A stretch of 64,000 nucleotides of DNA, from assembly GCF_014284155.1 (NCBI RefSeq), contig NZ_JACOFZ010000002.1, forward strand, positions 468,711 to 532,710, in the 5' to 3' direction. Under the pieces are notes generated by a model. It was not told the origin of the DNA, ran no database searches, and was given only the letters and a program-made list of their open reading frames with translations. This DNA comes from Affinundibacterium nitidum (GTDB lineage: Bacteria; Pseudomonadota; Gammaproteobacteria; Burkholderiales; Burkholderiaceae_D). A program made the position numbers and the translations under genes. Positions 36,894 to 45,570 of this stretch are shown here, piece by piece; position 1 is the first letter of the stretch, and every line of letters begins with the position of its first letter.

Positions 36894-37877
36894 TTATTTG
36901 ATGTTCAAGGATTTTTTTGCTTGCTCGAGCAAATCTACTTTGACCCAATCTGTCGCCACAGGAGGTGCCGCCATCTTACCAATGCCGTGTTTCACCATCA
37001 CGTCAGTAGTTACCTGAATATGAGCTGGCGTGATGTCGTAGGTATAAGCTGAATTACCAATCGCGTCATCAAAATCATCCGCCGTGATTTGACCTTTAAA
37101 TATCGTTTGAGTTACATACTTTTGTGCCGTTGCTTTATTATCGATGAAGGTTTTAGTTGCTTCGACAAAGCAGCGCATGAACTTCTCGGCGACAGGGCGG
37201 CGTTCTTTGTAGAACTTTTCCGTCATGACCAAGGTACGAATCGGGGACCCTATTGGTGTGTCGTAAGGTTTGATCACTTCGACACCAAAGCCTTTATTCA
37301 AAGCTTGAGAAGATTGCGGTTCTGTCTGCATGATGGCATCCAAGTTCTTACCGAGTAAGGCTTGATTCAAATCGGGATAGCCGAGATAAATCAACTGCAC
37401 ATCTTTACCGGGAACATCAGATGAGCTCAAGCCATGCTGTCCTAATTCAGCGGCCAACAAGAGTTCTTGAATACTGCCACGAGTGACGCCGACTTTTTTG
37501 CCTTTCAAGTCTTTCACGGTTTTAATGCCCGCGTCAGGTCTCGCAACGAGACGAGCACCGCCTGTAGCAAAGCCGGCAACGATGTAAATCGGCACACCTT
37601 TGGCACGACCAGAAATAGCAGCCTCTGAGGCGGTTGCGCCGACATCTAGTTCACCTGCAATCATCGCTTGCATCACATCCAAACCCTTAGCGAAGGTACT
37701 TTCTTCGACCTTGATACCGCACTTGGGCGCGATTTCTTTGATATAGGAGATGGCACCGAAGTGCGCCAACTTGAGATTACCAAGACGGATCACATCATCC
37801 GCTGCTTGCGCCGGTGCGGCCAACACTGCCAATCCTGTTACTGCTGAGCCGACTGCGATTACCATTTTCTTCAACAT
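36894..37877 (-). CDS. ABC transporter substrate-binding protein (SsuA/TauA-like)
   Basis: 327 residues with a signal peptide (cleavage after AAPAQA). Two-lobe binding-protein features include FAKGLDVMQAMIAGELDVGATASEA, AGFATGGARLVARPDAG and GKKVGVTRGS. A GAGGAGA ribosome-binding site precedes the ATG. It is the first gene of the operon SBP-permease-ATPase-CMD. The class takes up sulfonates, nitrate, taurine or aromatic compounds; which one is not decidable. Confidence 0.94.
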   Translation of the reverse strand: MLKKMVIAVGSAVTGLAVLAAPAQAADDVIRLGNLKLAHFGAISYIKEIAPKCGIKVEESTFAKGLDVMQAMIAGELDVGATASEAAISGRAKGVPIYIVAGFATGGARLVARPDAGIKTVKDLKGKKVGVTRGSIQELLLAAELGQHGLSSSDVPGKDVQLIYLGYPDLNQALLGKNLDAIMQTEPQSSQALNKGFGVEVIKPYDTPIGSPIRTLVMTEKFYKERRPVAEKFMRCFVEATKTFIDNKATAQKYVTQTIFKGQITADDFDDAIGNSAYTYDITPAHIQVTTDVMVKHGIGKMAAPPVATDWVKVDLLEQAKKSLNIK

Positions 37878-38012
37878 AGCTATCTCCTCATTATTTTTAA
37901 AATGAAAACTAACGAATCAGTGTGCACTCTAACCTCGCAACAGGATATATCGGAAATCACGTACTCAAAGCGTATTTGCGCCAATTCCGCAACATACGAA
38001 GTCAAAAATGAA

Positions 38013-38045
38013 AAGCCCTTGCCAACTTTAAGTAGGCAAGGGCTT
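38013..38045 (-). terminator. Rho-independent terminator of the MFS gene
   Basis: Perfect 11-bp stem AAGCCCTTGCC / GGCAAGGGCTT around an 11-nt loop, followed on the minus strand by TTTTCATTTTT. It lies 33 bp past the MFS stop and before the ABC operon. Confidence 0.85.
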
Positions 38046-38077
38046 ATTGGGTCAGAAGAAACTTCTAGCGTTGAAGT

Positions 38078-39739
38078 TTATGACAAGAATTTTGCTACGC
38101 TCAGCAAGGTACGATAGACACCCCAAGCAAGTGGCAAACCAACGGCTAACCAAGCAAGTGCGACAACGATGGGACTGACACTATCGGCGCCTGCTGCGCC
38201 ATCACGATGCAATTCAGAGGCCGCCGCCTTTTCATGTGCCAAGCGTTTTTCTTCTGCCAACTCTGCATCACTCATGAACCATTTATCGTCAAGTGGCTTC
38301 ACTAGCAAATTACAAATCAGGCCGACCACTAACATGCCAACCAAGATATACATAGTTTGGTTGTAGACTTGTTCACGTGGAATACCAAGGCTCAATTGAT
38401 ATTCGCGCATATAGTTCACCACCACAGGGCCAAGCACACCCGCCGTTGCCCAGGCAGTCAATAAACGACCATGGATCGCACCCACCATCTGCGTTCCGAA
38501 AATGTCAGCAAGATATGCTGGTACAGTTGCGAAACCACCGCCATACATACTCAAGATCACACAGAACGCGGTAACAAACAAGATTACGCTTCCAGCAGCG
38601 GCACTACTTGGTACGCTGAAATACATAATTCCACCGAGTACGAAGAACACTACATAAGTCATCTTGCGGCCGAGTTTATCGGACAAACTGGCCCAGAAGA
38701 ATCGACCACCGATATTGAACAAGCTGAGCAATGCAGTAAAGCCCGCCGCCACCGTCGCGATCGATGCCAGTTGCGCTTTGTCGAGCTCAGTGAATTTTTT
38801 AGCGACACCAATCAAACTACCACCGAAGACCTCTTGCAGCATCGGAGAAGCCATACCTAACACACCGATACCAGCACTAACGTTCATACATAGCACCATC
38901 CAGATCAACCAGAACTGCGGGATCCCCCAAACACGCTTTACATGCACATGTTTATTGGTGATCATCGCATTCTCAGTTTGCGCAACTGGCGGTGTCCACC
39001 CTGCTGGTTTCCATCCTGTTTCAGGTACACGATAGCCAAATGCACCTGCCATCATAAACACGAAGTAAATCAGCGCCATTACCACGAAAGTCTGCATAAC
39101 GCCGACGTTATCCGGCGTCGCGAAATACTTCATCAAATCGGCAGCGAGTGGTGAGCCAATCATCGCACCACCACCAAAACCCATAATCGCCATACCGGTT
39201 GCCATACCGCGGCGGTCTGGAAACCATTTGATCAAAGTTGATACCGGTGAAATATAACCCAGCCCTAGGCCGATCCCGCCGATCACGCCCGAACCGAGAA
39301 TCATCATCCAGAATTGATGCAGATGAATACCAAGTGCTGAAATCAGCATGCCACCACACCAGCATACCGCTGAGACCACGCCCGCCTTGCGCGGCCCTGC
39401 ACGTTCCAGCCAACCGCCCCATGTCGCAGCACTGGTGCCGAGTAAAACAAAGAACAAGGTGTACATCCATCCCAGCGTCGAGATTTGCCAGTCACATGTA
39501 GTGGTGGTTAACTGTCCCAACAAGCCCACGTCGGGACCGCATTTAAGAGATTCTTTGATGCCGAGTGCTTTCGACAAAGGTAACCAAAAAACAGAAAAAC
39601 CATACGCCATACCGATACATAAATGGATGGCTAATGCTGCTGGCGGCACTAGCCAACGATTAAAGCCTGGCCCTGCAATAATGCGCTCTTTATCGAGCAA
39701 ACCACTCGTTGCGTTTGACATCACTATCCCCTTAATCAT
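38078..39739 (-). CDS. OFA-family MFS transporter
   Basis: 553 residues with twelve membrane helices, an opening LAIHLCIGMAYGFSVFWLPLS and MFS loops such as GWMYTLFFVLLGTSAATWGGWLE and KWFPDRRGMATGMAIMGFG. Length and the long cytoplasmic loop (ETGWKPAGWTPP) match the OFA (oxalate/formate antiporter) family, whose members move small carboxylates. It has its own terminator, so it is a separate transcript from the ABC operon. The substrate is unknown. Confidence 0.9.
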   Translation of the reverse strand: MIKGIVMSNATSGLLDKERIIAGPGFNRWLVPPAALAIHLCIGMAYGFSVFWLPLSKALGIKESLKCGPDVGLLGQLTTTTCDWQISTLGWMYTLFFVLLGTSAATWGGWLERAGPRKAGVVSAVCWCGGMLISALGIHLHQFWMMILGSGVIGGIGLGLGYISPVSTLIKWFPDRRGMATGMAIMGFGGGAMIGSPLAADLMKYFATPDNVGVMQTFVVMALIYFVFMMAGAFGYRVPETGWKPAGWTPPVAQTENAMITNKHVHVKRVWGIPQFWLIWMVLCMNVSAGIGVLGMASPMLQEVFGGSLIGVAKKFTELDKAQLASIATVAAGFTALLSLFNIGGRFFWASLSDKLGRKMTYVVFFVLGGIMYFSVPSSAAAGSVILFVTAFCVILSMYGGGFATVPAYLADIFGTQMVGAIHGRLLTAWATAGVLGPVVVNYMREYQLSLGIPREQVYNQTMYILVGMLVVGLICNLLVKPLDDKWFMSDAELAEEKRLAHEKAAASELHRDGAAGADSVSPIVVALAWLAVGLPLAWGVYRTLLSVAKFLS

Positions 39740-39934
39740 TATTATTGAAAGACTTGATGATACCTAGACCTATCTGCCGCTCGGATCCATAAATGGCTGT
39801 AAGATCGCGTTGCGAAACAACATAAGCTTTTGCGATATTAATCCAATTCAGAATCCATCACCTGAGACAGGGAGATTTTGTCTCAAATAAAAGTGAGATG
39901 CCGACCCTTTCCTTCGTTTTATTTGCTAAAGACG

Positions 39935-39966
39935 AAAAAAAACGACACCTCGGTGTCGTTTTTTTT
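39935..39966 (-). terminator. Rho-independent terminator of the outer-membrane protein gene
   Basis: AACGACAC / GTGTCGTT stem with a CTCG tetraloop and long A and T runs on both sides. It sits 21 bp past the stop of the barrel gene and should work from both directions. Confidence 0.9.
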
Positions 39967-39986
39967 GGGAAATCTAATCAAAAGGA

Positions 39987-40556
39987 TTAGAACACAGCTT
40001 GAATACCAACTGAGAACATGTTGACATTAGATGTGCTGTCATTAAAGCCAGACACTTTTACTCGACGATGATCAAACTCAGCGCGCAAAGATAAGTCTTT
40101 ATTCAAAGGGTACAAAGCACCAAAGCCAATCAAACCTTGAGTGGAGTAGCTATTGTCGGCAGCAGATGCTCCAGCGAAGCTTGCTGTCAATTCACCCTTC
40201 ATGTATGCCACACCAACTTTACCGAAACCTTGGAAATTTTTGTATGCAGGTGTCTTAAACACGGCTGCTACATCTAAGCCCTTACCAGTAAAACTAGCAC
40301 TCAAGCCACCAAATCTGGCAGTCGCTTCGTTCAAAGAAACGTAAGCCGCTTCAACTCCAACGAAGGATGTAAAATCGTAACCAGAATATAACTTGTAGCC
40401 AGATGCAGTGGTGGTGCAAGAATCGGTACCTACGCAATCGAGGTTCCATTTTGCGCGTCCAACTGTGCCACCCAAATAAGCCTGTGCAGATGCATGAGCG
40501 CTAACCAACGCACAAACTACGGCGAAAGCCGCCGCAAAAATATTTTTCTTTAACAT
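39987..40556 (-). CDS. Small outer-membrane beta-barrel protein (OmpA/OprF N-terminal type)
   Basis: The start chosen is ATG at 40554-40556, placed 6 bp after AGGTGA; a GTG 9 bp upstream lies within that site. 189 residues with a signal peptide (MLKKNIFAAAFAVVCA, cleavage after ASA) and an eight-strand barrel character: glycine/aromatic strands such as GYKLYSGYDF and YKNFQGFGKVGVAYM, ending in a Phe (SVGIQAVF). Two Cys in an early loop could form a disulfide. No partner domain is present. Probably a small structural porin-like protein. Confidence 0.85.
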   Translation of the reverse strand: MLKKNIFAAAFAVVCALVSAHASAQAYLGGTVGRAKWNLDCVGTDSCTTTASGYKLYSGYDFTSFVGVEAAYVSLNEATARFGGLSASFTGKGLDVAAVFKTPAYKNFQGFGKVGVAYMKGELTASFAGASAADNSYSTQGLIGFGALYPLNKDLSLRAEFDHRRVKVSGFNDSTSNVNMFSVGIQAVF

Positions 40557-40709
40557 ACAGTTCACCTAAATTTGAATAAAAAAAATGCTGAGATCGAGTC
40601 TAAAGGTCCGCAAAACCGCAGCATGCCTTACGATAAACCTAGATTCTACCTGCTGATGATACCTATGAGCAGCTTTTTCTCGTAAAGCGTTGTGCACAAG
40701 CCAGTGCGT

Positions 40710-41180
40710 CTAGTTCCCCATCGACGATGGAATAGGCAAACCACTGACAGGTTTAATTTCTTCCATGCAGACCATTGATCGTAAGTTTGCCACACCAGGA
40801 ACTTGCATCAGTTTATCGGTTAGAAACTGCGATAAACCTTTTAAGTCCGTTGCGACCACTTTCAAAAGGTAATCAAAATCGCCAGAAATCGTGTGGCATT
40901 CAATGATATCGGGGAAAGCCATAATTTTTCGTTCAACTTCGCGCACGTTGCGAAATTGCTCTCGATCTAAAGATAAATTCACATATGCCATCACGCCTAA
41001 ACCGACAGCCTCGGGGGCAACTTGTGCGGCGTATGCACGAATCACCTTGGCCTCTTCCAAAGCACGCACCCGTCTTAATGTTTGTGGAGGAGACAAATGA
41101 ATTTTTTCCGCCAATTCCAAGTTACTCATGCGACCATCATTCTGCAAATGACGAAGAATATTAAAATCGTAGGAATCCAT
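40710..41180 (-). CDS. Lrp/AsnC-family transcriptional regulator
   Basis: The start chosen is ATG at 41180 (MDSYDFNILRHLQ), since a GAGG site lies 6 bp upstream and the 81-bp extension to 41261 adds only a hydrophobic, non-family stretch. 156 residues: HTH with RMSNLELAEKIHLSPPQTLRRV, then a RAM effector domain (IIECHTISGDFDYLLKVVATDL). It is divergent from arginase, whose control by Lrp-type proteins is common, so arginase is the likely target. Confidence 0.93.
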   Translation of the reverse strand: MDSYDFNILRHLQNDGRMSNLELAEKIHLSPPQTLRRVRALEEAKVIRAYAAQVAPEAVGLGVMAYVNLSLDREQFRNVREVERKIMAFPDIIECHTISGDFDYLLKVVATDLKGLSQFLTDKLMQVPGVANLRSMVCMEEIKPVSGLPIPSSMGN

Positions 41181-41313
41181 TGAAAACCTCATAGTTTGAA
41201 AAAATCGCCAATTTAGAAATAAAAGACACAAAATTATCCAGAACAAGAAACATAATTTCATATTTAATCGATACGCGCAACAAATTAGAAATTTATTTTC
41301 TCACCATTTTGTC

Positions 41314-41319
41314 TATAAT
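41314..41319 (+). promoter_or_regulatory. Probable -10 box of the arginase promoter
   Basis: TATAAT about 200 bp before the arginase ATG; the -35 region (TTTATT near 41291) is weak, as expected for an activated promoter. It implies a leader of about 190 nt. Confidence 0.45.
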
Positions 41320-41406
41320 CGCTGCTGCAAGGACGCGGCTCAAAGGCGTGCTGGTAACGAGTGCGAGCAAACAGTAAAATGCCATCCACAAATTGGTTCT
41401 AGTCAT

Positions 41407-41448
41407 AGTGTTAATGACAACGCCAGTGCTGTTGACTGACATTACACT
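41407..41448 (+). promoter_or_regulatory. Compound hairpin in the arginase leader
   Basis: AGTGTTAATG (41407-41416) pairs with CATTACACT (41440-41448), one bulged T, and within it CAAC (41418-41421) pairs with GTTG (41431-41434). It could be an mRNA structure or a regulator-binding dyad. No known riboswitch class was recognised. Confidence 0.4.
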
Positions 41449-41517
41449 CACTAGCGGTACCACCACCAAGGTTCACAATTTATTTCATCAAATCATTTCT
41501 AAACGACAGAATACTTT

Positions 41518-42438
41518 ATGAAGACAATCTCTTTAATTGGCGCACCAACCGATGTTGGCGCAAGTGTCAAAGGTGCTGGCATGGGTCCAGATGCTTTGCG
41601 CGTTGCAGGCTTAGCCCAAGCACTTGAAGCGCGTGATCTGGCGGTAGTCGATCATGGTAATTTGCATGGCCCAGCCAATCCTTGGCAAGCACCAGTCAAT
41701 GGTCTGCGTCATTTGAATGAAGCAATCGATTGGAATCAAGCGGTTTATGATGAAGTTAGCAATGCATTGAAACTCGGTCATATTCCAATGATGCTCGGTG
41801 GCGACCACTGCTTAGCGATTGGCTCGATTAGTGCTGTCGCCAAATATTGCAAAGATAATGGTAAGAAATTGCTTGTATTGTGGTTCGATGCACATGCAGA
41901 CAGCAACTTATCAACGATTAGCCCAACTGGAAATATCCACGGCATGCCTGTCGCATGTTTGATGGGTCACGGACCTGAACAACTGATCGCTTATGGTGGT
42001 TATACACCAGCAATGCAACCCAATGAAATTCGTCAAATCGGTATTCGAAGCGTGGATGATGGTGAACGTCAGTTTATCCACGATATGGGAATTCCTGTGT
42101 TTGATATGCGTTACATCGATGAACACGGCATGCGCGAAGTGATGTTAAAAGCATTGGAAGGGGTCGATGAGAACACACATTTACACGTGAGTTTCGACCT
42201 TGATTGTTTAGATCCAGATATCGCCCCAGGCGTTGGCACCGCTGTTTTGGGCGGCCCAACTTACCGTGAAGCGCAACTGTGTATGGAAATGATCGCCGAT
42301 ACAGGCCGTCTCGCTTCGATCGATATCGTCGAACTCAATCCGGCGCTCGATGTTCGCAATCAAACTGCGATCATGGCAGTAGATTTGATCGAGAGTTTGT
42401 TTGGTAAATCAACATTGGTTCGTATGGCTGCAAAATAA
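41518..42438 (+). CDS. rocF: Arginase
   Basis: 306 residues, the usual length. Manganese ligands are visible: H97 (GGDHC), D124, H126 and D128 (FDAHADSN), and D227 and D229 (SFDLDCLDP). The substrate-carboxylate loop NLSTISPTGNIHG and the final EINPALD-type strand (VELNPALDVRNQT) mark arginase rather than agmatinase. It hydrolyses arginine to ornithine and urea in the cytoplasm. It is transcribed from its own promoter opposite the Lrp-family gene and ends at a terminator shared with proB. Confidence 0.95.
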   Translation: MKTISLIGAPTDVGASVKGAGMGPDALRVAGLAQALEARDLAVVDHGNLHGPANPWQAPVNGLRHLNEAIDWNQAVYDEVSNALKLGHIPMMLGGDHCLAIGSISAVAKYCKDNGKKLLVLWFDAHADSNLSTISPTGNIHGMPVACLMGHGPEQLIAYGGYTPAMQPNEIRQIGIRSVDDGERQFIHDMGIPVFDMRYIDEHGMREVMLKALEGVDENTHLHVSFDLDCLDPDIAPGVGTAVLGGPTYREAQLCMEMIADTGRLASIDIVELNPALDVRNQTAIMAVDLIESLFGKSTLVRMAAK

Positions 42439-42453
42439 TTCGAGCTTCCAAAC

Positions 42454-42494
42454 AAAAAATCCCGCGTCACAGAAGTGTAGCGCGGGATTTTTTT
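42454..42494. terminator. Bidirectional terminator between arginase and proB
   Basis: AAAAAATCCCGCG and CGCGGGATTTTTT make a 13-bp stem around a 14-nt loop (42467-42480). A-run on one side and T-run on the other let it serve the convergent rocF and proB transcripts. Confidence 0.9.
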
Positions 42495-42513
42495 GTCCAA
42501 GTGATAGCAATGA

Positions 42514-43635
42514 CTAGGCCACCAAAACTAGGTTGTCACGATGGATGAGCTCGGGTTCCTCGACAAATCCTAGGATGCTTTCGATTTCACTCGAGGCTTT
42601 GCGCATGATCCGACGAGCGTCACCACTACTGTAATTGCTTAAGCCTTTTGCGAAAACTTGTCCCTGCTGATCGATACAACTAACGACAGCCCCACGACCA
42701 AATTCCCCTCGCACCTCGGCCACGCCAATCGCTAACAAAGACTTTCCTTCATCGCGCAACTTGCCGACCGCCCCCGAATCAAGCACCAGCTGACCTGAAG
42801 TCTGCAAGTGATCCATCATCCATTGTTTACGGGCTGCGAGCGGTGCCATGTCCGAACTCAGTTGCGTACCAATTGCTTCACCTTGCGCCAGACGTACCAA
42901 GACATTCTCTTCACGCCCCCATGCAATCACTGTATGCGCACCTGAACGCGCAGCGCGTTTAGCGGCCAAGATTTTGGTGAGCATTCCACCGCTACCGATA
43001 CTACTGCCCGCTCCTCCTGCCATCGCCTCCAACGCAAGATCGCCGGCACGTGCGTGATGCACGAACTGCGCATCAGGATTTTTACGTGGATCCGCGGTAT
43101 ACAAACCTTTTTGATCAGTCAGAATAATGAGAGCATCAGCTTCCACTAGATTCGCGACAAGCGCACCTAGCGTGTCATTATCACCAAACTTAATTTCATC
43201 GGTCACCACGGTGTCGTTCTCGTTAATCACAGGGACGACACCAAAGCCTAATAAAGTGGTCAGCGTTGAGCGCGCATTGAGGTAACGTTCGCGATCCGCC
43301 AAATCAGCATGCGTCAATAAAATCTGCGCCGTACCCAGATCGTGTGCACGAAAGCTGGATTCATAAATCTGTGCCAAGCCCATCTGCCCTACTGCTGCAC
43401 AGGCCTGCAATTCATGCACACCTGTAGGTCGAGACTCAAACCCCAAACGTTGGCGGCCTTCTGCAATAGCACCCGAACTGACCAGTACTACCTCTTTTCC
43501 CATCCCGCGTAGGGTGGCAATTTGCTGAGCCCAATTGGCAATGGCAGCACGGTCAAGGCCACGACCTTCATTGGTAACGAGGGAGGATCCGACTTTGATG
43601 ATGATGCGCTTCGCGCTTTGTACGAGGGATTGCAT
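42514..43635 (-). CDS. proB: Glutamate 5-kinase
   Basis: The start chosen is ATG at 43635 ([18 protein letters not shown]), giving 373 residues, the family length. An in-frame ATG at 43659 would leave only about a 12-nt leader behind the TATAAT at 43679-43684. The amino-acid-kinase domain ([57 protein letters not shown]) is followed by a PUA domain from about residue 285. It makes glutamyl 5-phosphate, the first step of proline synthesis. proA is not in the window. In related genomes proB normally sits next to obgE; here a foreign-looking segment separates them. Confidence 0.94.
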   Translation of the reverse strand: MQSLVQSAKRIIIKVGSSLVTNEGRGLDRAAIANWAQQIATLRGMGKEVVLVSSGAIAEGRQRLGFESRPTGVHELQACAAVGQMGLAQIYESSFRAHDLGTAQILLTHADLADRERYLNARSTLTTLLGFGVVPVINENDTVVTDEIKFGDNDTLGALVANLVEADALIILTDQKGLYTADPRKNPDAQFVHHARAGDLALEAMAGGAGSSIGSGGMLTKILAAKRAARSGAHTVIAWGREENVLVRLAQGEAIGTQLSSDMAPLAARKQWMMDHLQTSGQLVLDSGAVGKLRDEGKSLLAIGVAEVRGEFGRGAVVSCIDQQGQVFAKGLSNYSSGDARRIMRKASSEIESILGFVEEPELIHRDNLVLVA

Positions 43636-43678
43636 GAAGGGTAAGTAAATGTGTTTCATTCGGAATTAAATCACGTAA

Positions 43679-43684
43679 ATTATA
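43679..43684 (-). promoter_or_regulatory. Probable -10 box of proB
   Basis: TATAAT on the minus strand about 45 bp before the proB ATG, with an AT-rich -35 region. It supports the shorter proB start. Confidence 0.4.
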
Positions 43685-43700
43685 CATTATTCTGAATTCG

Positions 43701-43741
43701 ATTTTATTTTCGGAATTTTATTTTGAATGTGATTTTATTTG
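43701..43741. repeat. Three AT-rich direct repeats upstream of proB
   Basis: ATTTTATTTT at 43701-43710 and 43715-43724, and ATTTTATTTG at 43732-43741. They lie upstream of the proB -10 box and could act as an UP-like element, or be a slippage product. Confidence 0.5.
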
Positions 43742-43815
43742 TTCTGATAGCTCGAACTCGGTAAGATGCTTGCTTGTTAAACAATTTCATTACACTTATT
43801 TGGGAAATTTATCTC

Positions 43816-44781
43816 ATGGATATCGATCAAAACGAAGAGTCGGCAAGCCCCAACAAACTGTGGATGTTGCTGGTTTTCTTCATTTGCGCAGGCATCATCA
43901 TTCATGGCATTTGGGGCGGCCGCACTTCTTCGGGCAATACCGCTTACGAGATGGGTGAAAGTTTACCCTTGGCGGCAATTGCCGCTGGTGCACTTCATTT
44001 ATTGTTCAGATCCAAACTTGCTGCACGCTTTAGTTGGATCGGTTTTGGCCTGATCTATGCTTCATTAGTCATTGCTTCAATTAGCGCTACTAACCGCTAC
44101 CTAGAACAAAAGAGCATTTTGGCCACCGACCTCCGCTCCACATTTGAAAGCATTAAGACTTCGATTGATAAAGGTGAAAGTCCAACGAAACTTCCGACAT
44201 TTAAATCTCAAGGCGACTCCACTCCTGCGCGCATGGGAGCCATACTGCAAAAAATACTAGCCACGAGTATTGAACAAAGAAAACGATATGAAGAAGAGAT
44301 CAGTGCGACCAAGTGGGAAACCATTCTAGAACCAGAACGTATCGCGCGTGATAAAGATTTTAGCGAAAGCTTTCGCATTATCGGGAAAGCCAAAAGCATC
44401 GTCCGCCGTTATCAATCAGGCACCGACTCCTTGTTCCTTGCTATGCGATTAGAAATTGAAGGGGGAGATCTAGACTCTGAAGCTAAACGAGGGATGTTGG
44501 CAGGGTTTGATAAATCATCTCCTCAAGGGAAATCCGATGCAAATAGCTTGTGGGATATGGAAATGGAAATCGTGAACACGGTCGAAGGAATGATGGTCGA
44601 ACTGATACAAAACCGCTCTAAATGGATAGTCAAAGACAAACAAATCATCTTTACGAAACAAGCAAATCTCGATTCATATAGAGCGGGCCTCGATCATATC
44701 AACGAACTCTCAAAGAAGCAGGACGTAATACGTCAAAATTCGCTCAAAAGATCATCTGAAAAGCTAAAAGTGTTTGATTGA
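43816..44781 (+). CDS. Membrane protein of unknown function
   Basis: The start chosen is ATG at 43816 (MDIDQNEESASPNK), with GGGA about 10 bp upstream; the 42-bp extension lacks support. 321 residues: three membrane segments near the N-terminus (LWMLLVFFICAGIIIHGIW, LPLAAIAAGALHLLF, WIGFGLIYASLVIASI), then a soluble, highly charged, mostly helical region. No domain was recognised. It is on the plus strand between proB and a broken copy of the obgE 3' end, ends at its own terminator, and interrupts the usual obgE-proB neighbourhood, so it may have arrived with that rearrangement. Confidence 0.75.
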   Translation: MDIDQNEESASPNKLWMLLVFFICAGIIIHGIWGGRTSSGNTAYEMGESLPLAAIAAGALHLLFRSKLAARFSWIGFGLIYASLVIASISATNRYLEQKSILATDLRSTFESIKTSIDKGESPTKLPTFKSQGDSTPARMGAILQKILATSIEQRKRYEEEISATKWETILEPERIARDKDFSESFRIIGKAKSIVRRYQSGTDSLFLAMRLEIEGGDLDSEAKRGMLAGFDKSSPQGKSDANSLWDMEMEIVNTVEGMMVELIQNRSKWIVKDKQIIFTKQANLDSYRAGLDHINELSKKQDVIRQNSLKRSSEKLKVFD

Positions 44782-44810
44782 TTTAACGAAGCAATGAGCG
44801 TACCTCGCAA

Positions 44811-44845
44811 AAAAAAAGAGCCAATCAATTATGGCTCTTTTTTTT
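44811..44845. terminator. Terminator after the membrane-protein gene
   Basis: AAAAAGAGCC and GGCTCTTTTT around a 10-nt loop, with A and T runs on both sides. It resembles the obgE terminator at 45517-45550 in stem sequence (GAGCC/GGCTC) but has a different loop. Confidence 0.88.
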
Positions 44846-44865
44846 ACAAACGCTGGAATTGACTC

Positions 44866-45028
44866 AGTCAATCACTTTGAAACGTGGATCATCTGGATCA
44901 ATCGACAAAATGCCTTGCGCTTCTTCTTTCATTTGCGTCTCTTGTGAACGCTGCTCTGCAGTACGTTTTTCTTCGAGATGTACATAGATGTCGTTGACCA
45001 AAGCCTGACAACCTTCATGATTAAGTGC
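44866..45028 (-). pseudogene. Duplicate of the obgE 3' end
   Basis: 163 bp identical, base for base, to 45573-45735 inside obgE, offset 707 bp. It covers the last 54 codons or so; the stop is TGA here (44864-44866) instead of TAA. Beyond 45028 similarity fades within about a dozen bases. There is no start or upstream domain, so it cannot make a protein. Perfect identity points to a recent event or to gene conversion. Confidence 0.93.
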
Positions 45029-45516
45029 GGAGATTTCGACTCTGGCTAAGCACTGCTTACATTAATTATCAAAGCGACATCTACGATACAGCACGGAAAA
45101 CAGTATCCGGCAGAAGCAGTCAGAAAACAGAATCGGTATCGTAGGTATTTTCCATGAGAGGGCCAGAGTTAAGACTTTCACTTTGGAAAATCTTGTGCAG
45201 AAGCATATAGAAGATTAAACTTACCAAACTACCCACAAATGCTTTTTTCTGGCATTCAACTAAGATACTCAATGAATACAAAATGAAAAATTCTCAGCAC
45301 AATATCATCAACCGAGTGAATACACTCCAGAGTAGCGTGGGCAGGTACCAACAGCAAACAATACTCCGCCATGCGGAACACAACCATTATCTGAACCAGC
45401 AAAATACGGGGCGCAAGCATTTGCTTTTTATTTATATGATTCCTGCGCTGGTACCAGCATTTTTTTTATTCTTTAAATAGAAGACGACCAGATACTTCGT
45501 CATATGAATCCACAAA
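45029..45516. other. Spacer between the two obgE 3' ends, with nested inverted repeats
   Basis: No convincing gene. Nested inverted repeats: ACTCTGGC (45039-45046) with GCCAGAGT (45162-45169), and inside it CTACGATAC (45081-45089) with GTATCGTAG (45136-45144). A 65-codon plus-strand ORF at 45283-45480 has a basic N-terminal part and a hydrophobic tail (LLFIYMIPALVPAFFLFF) but no ribosome-binding site; a small membrane peptide is possible but unsupported. Confidence 0.6.
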
Positions 45517-45550
45517 CAAAAAAAGAGCCGAACATGTCGGCTCTTTTTTT
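45517..45550. terminator. obgE terminator
   Basis: GAGCCGA (45525-45531) and TCGGCTC (45537-45543) around ACATG, with A-run before and T-run after, 21 bp past the obgE stop. Confidence 0.9.
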
Positions 45551-45570
45551 GATTCTAAACATGTGAAGAC

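Noticed and set aside
41326-41406. Possible riboswitch in the arginase leader
   Set aside because: The sequence was compared by eye with guanidine, glycine, THF and cyclic-di-GMP aptamer cores and no conserved core matched; only a hairpin is reported.
45283-45480. 65-codon plus-strand ORF with a hydrophobic tail in the obgE spacer
   Set aside because: No ribosome-binding site, no family, and base composition like the intergenic surroundings; noted within the spacer entry.
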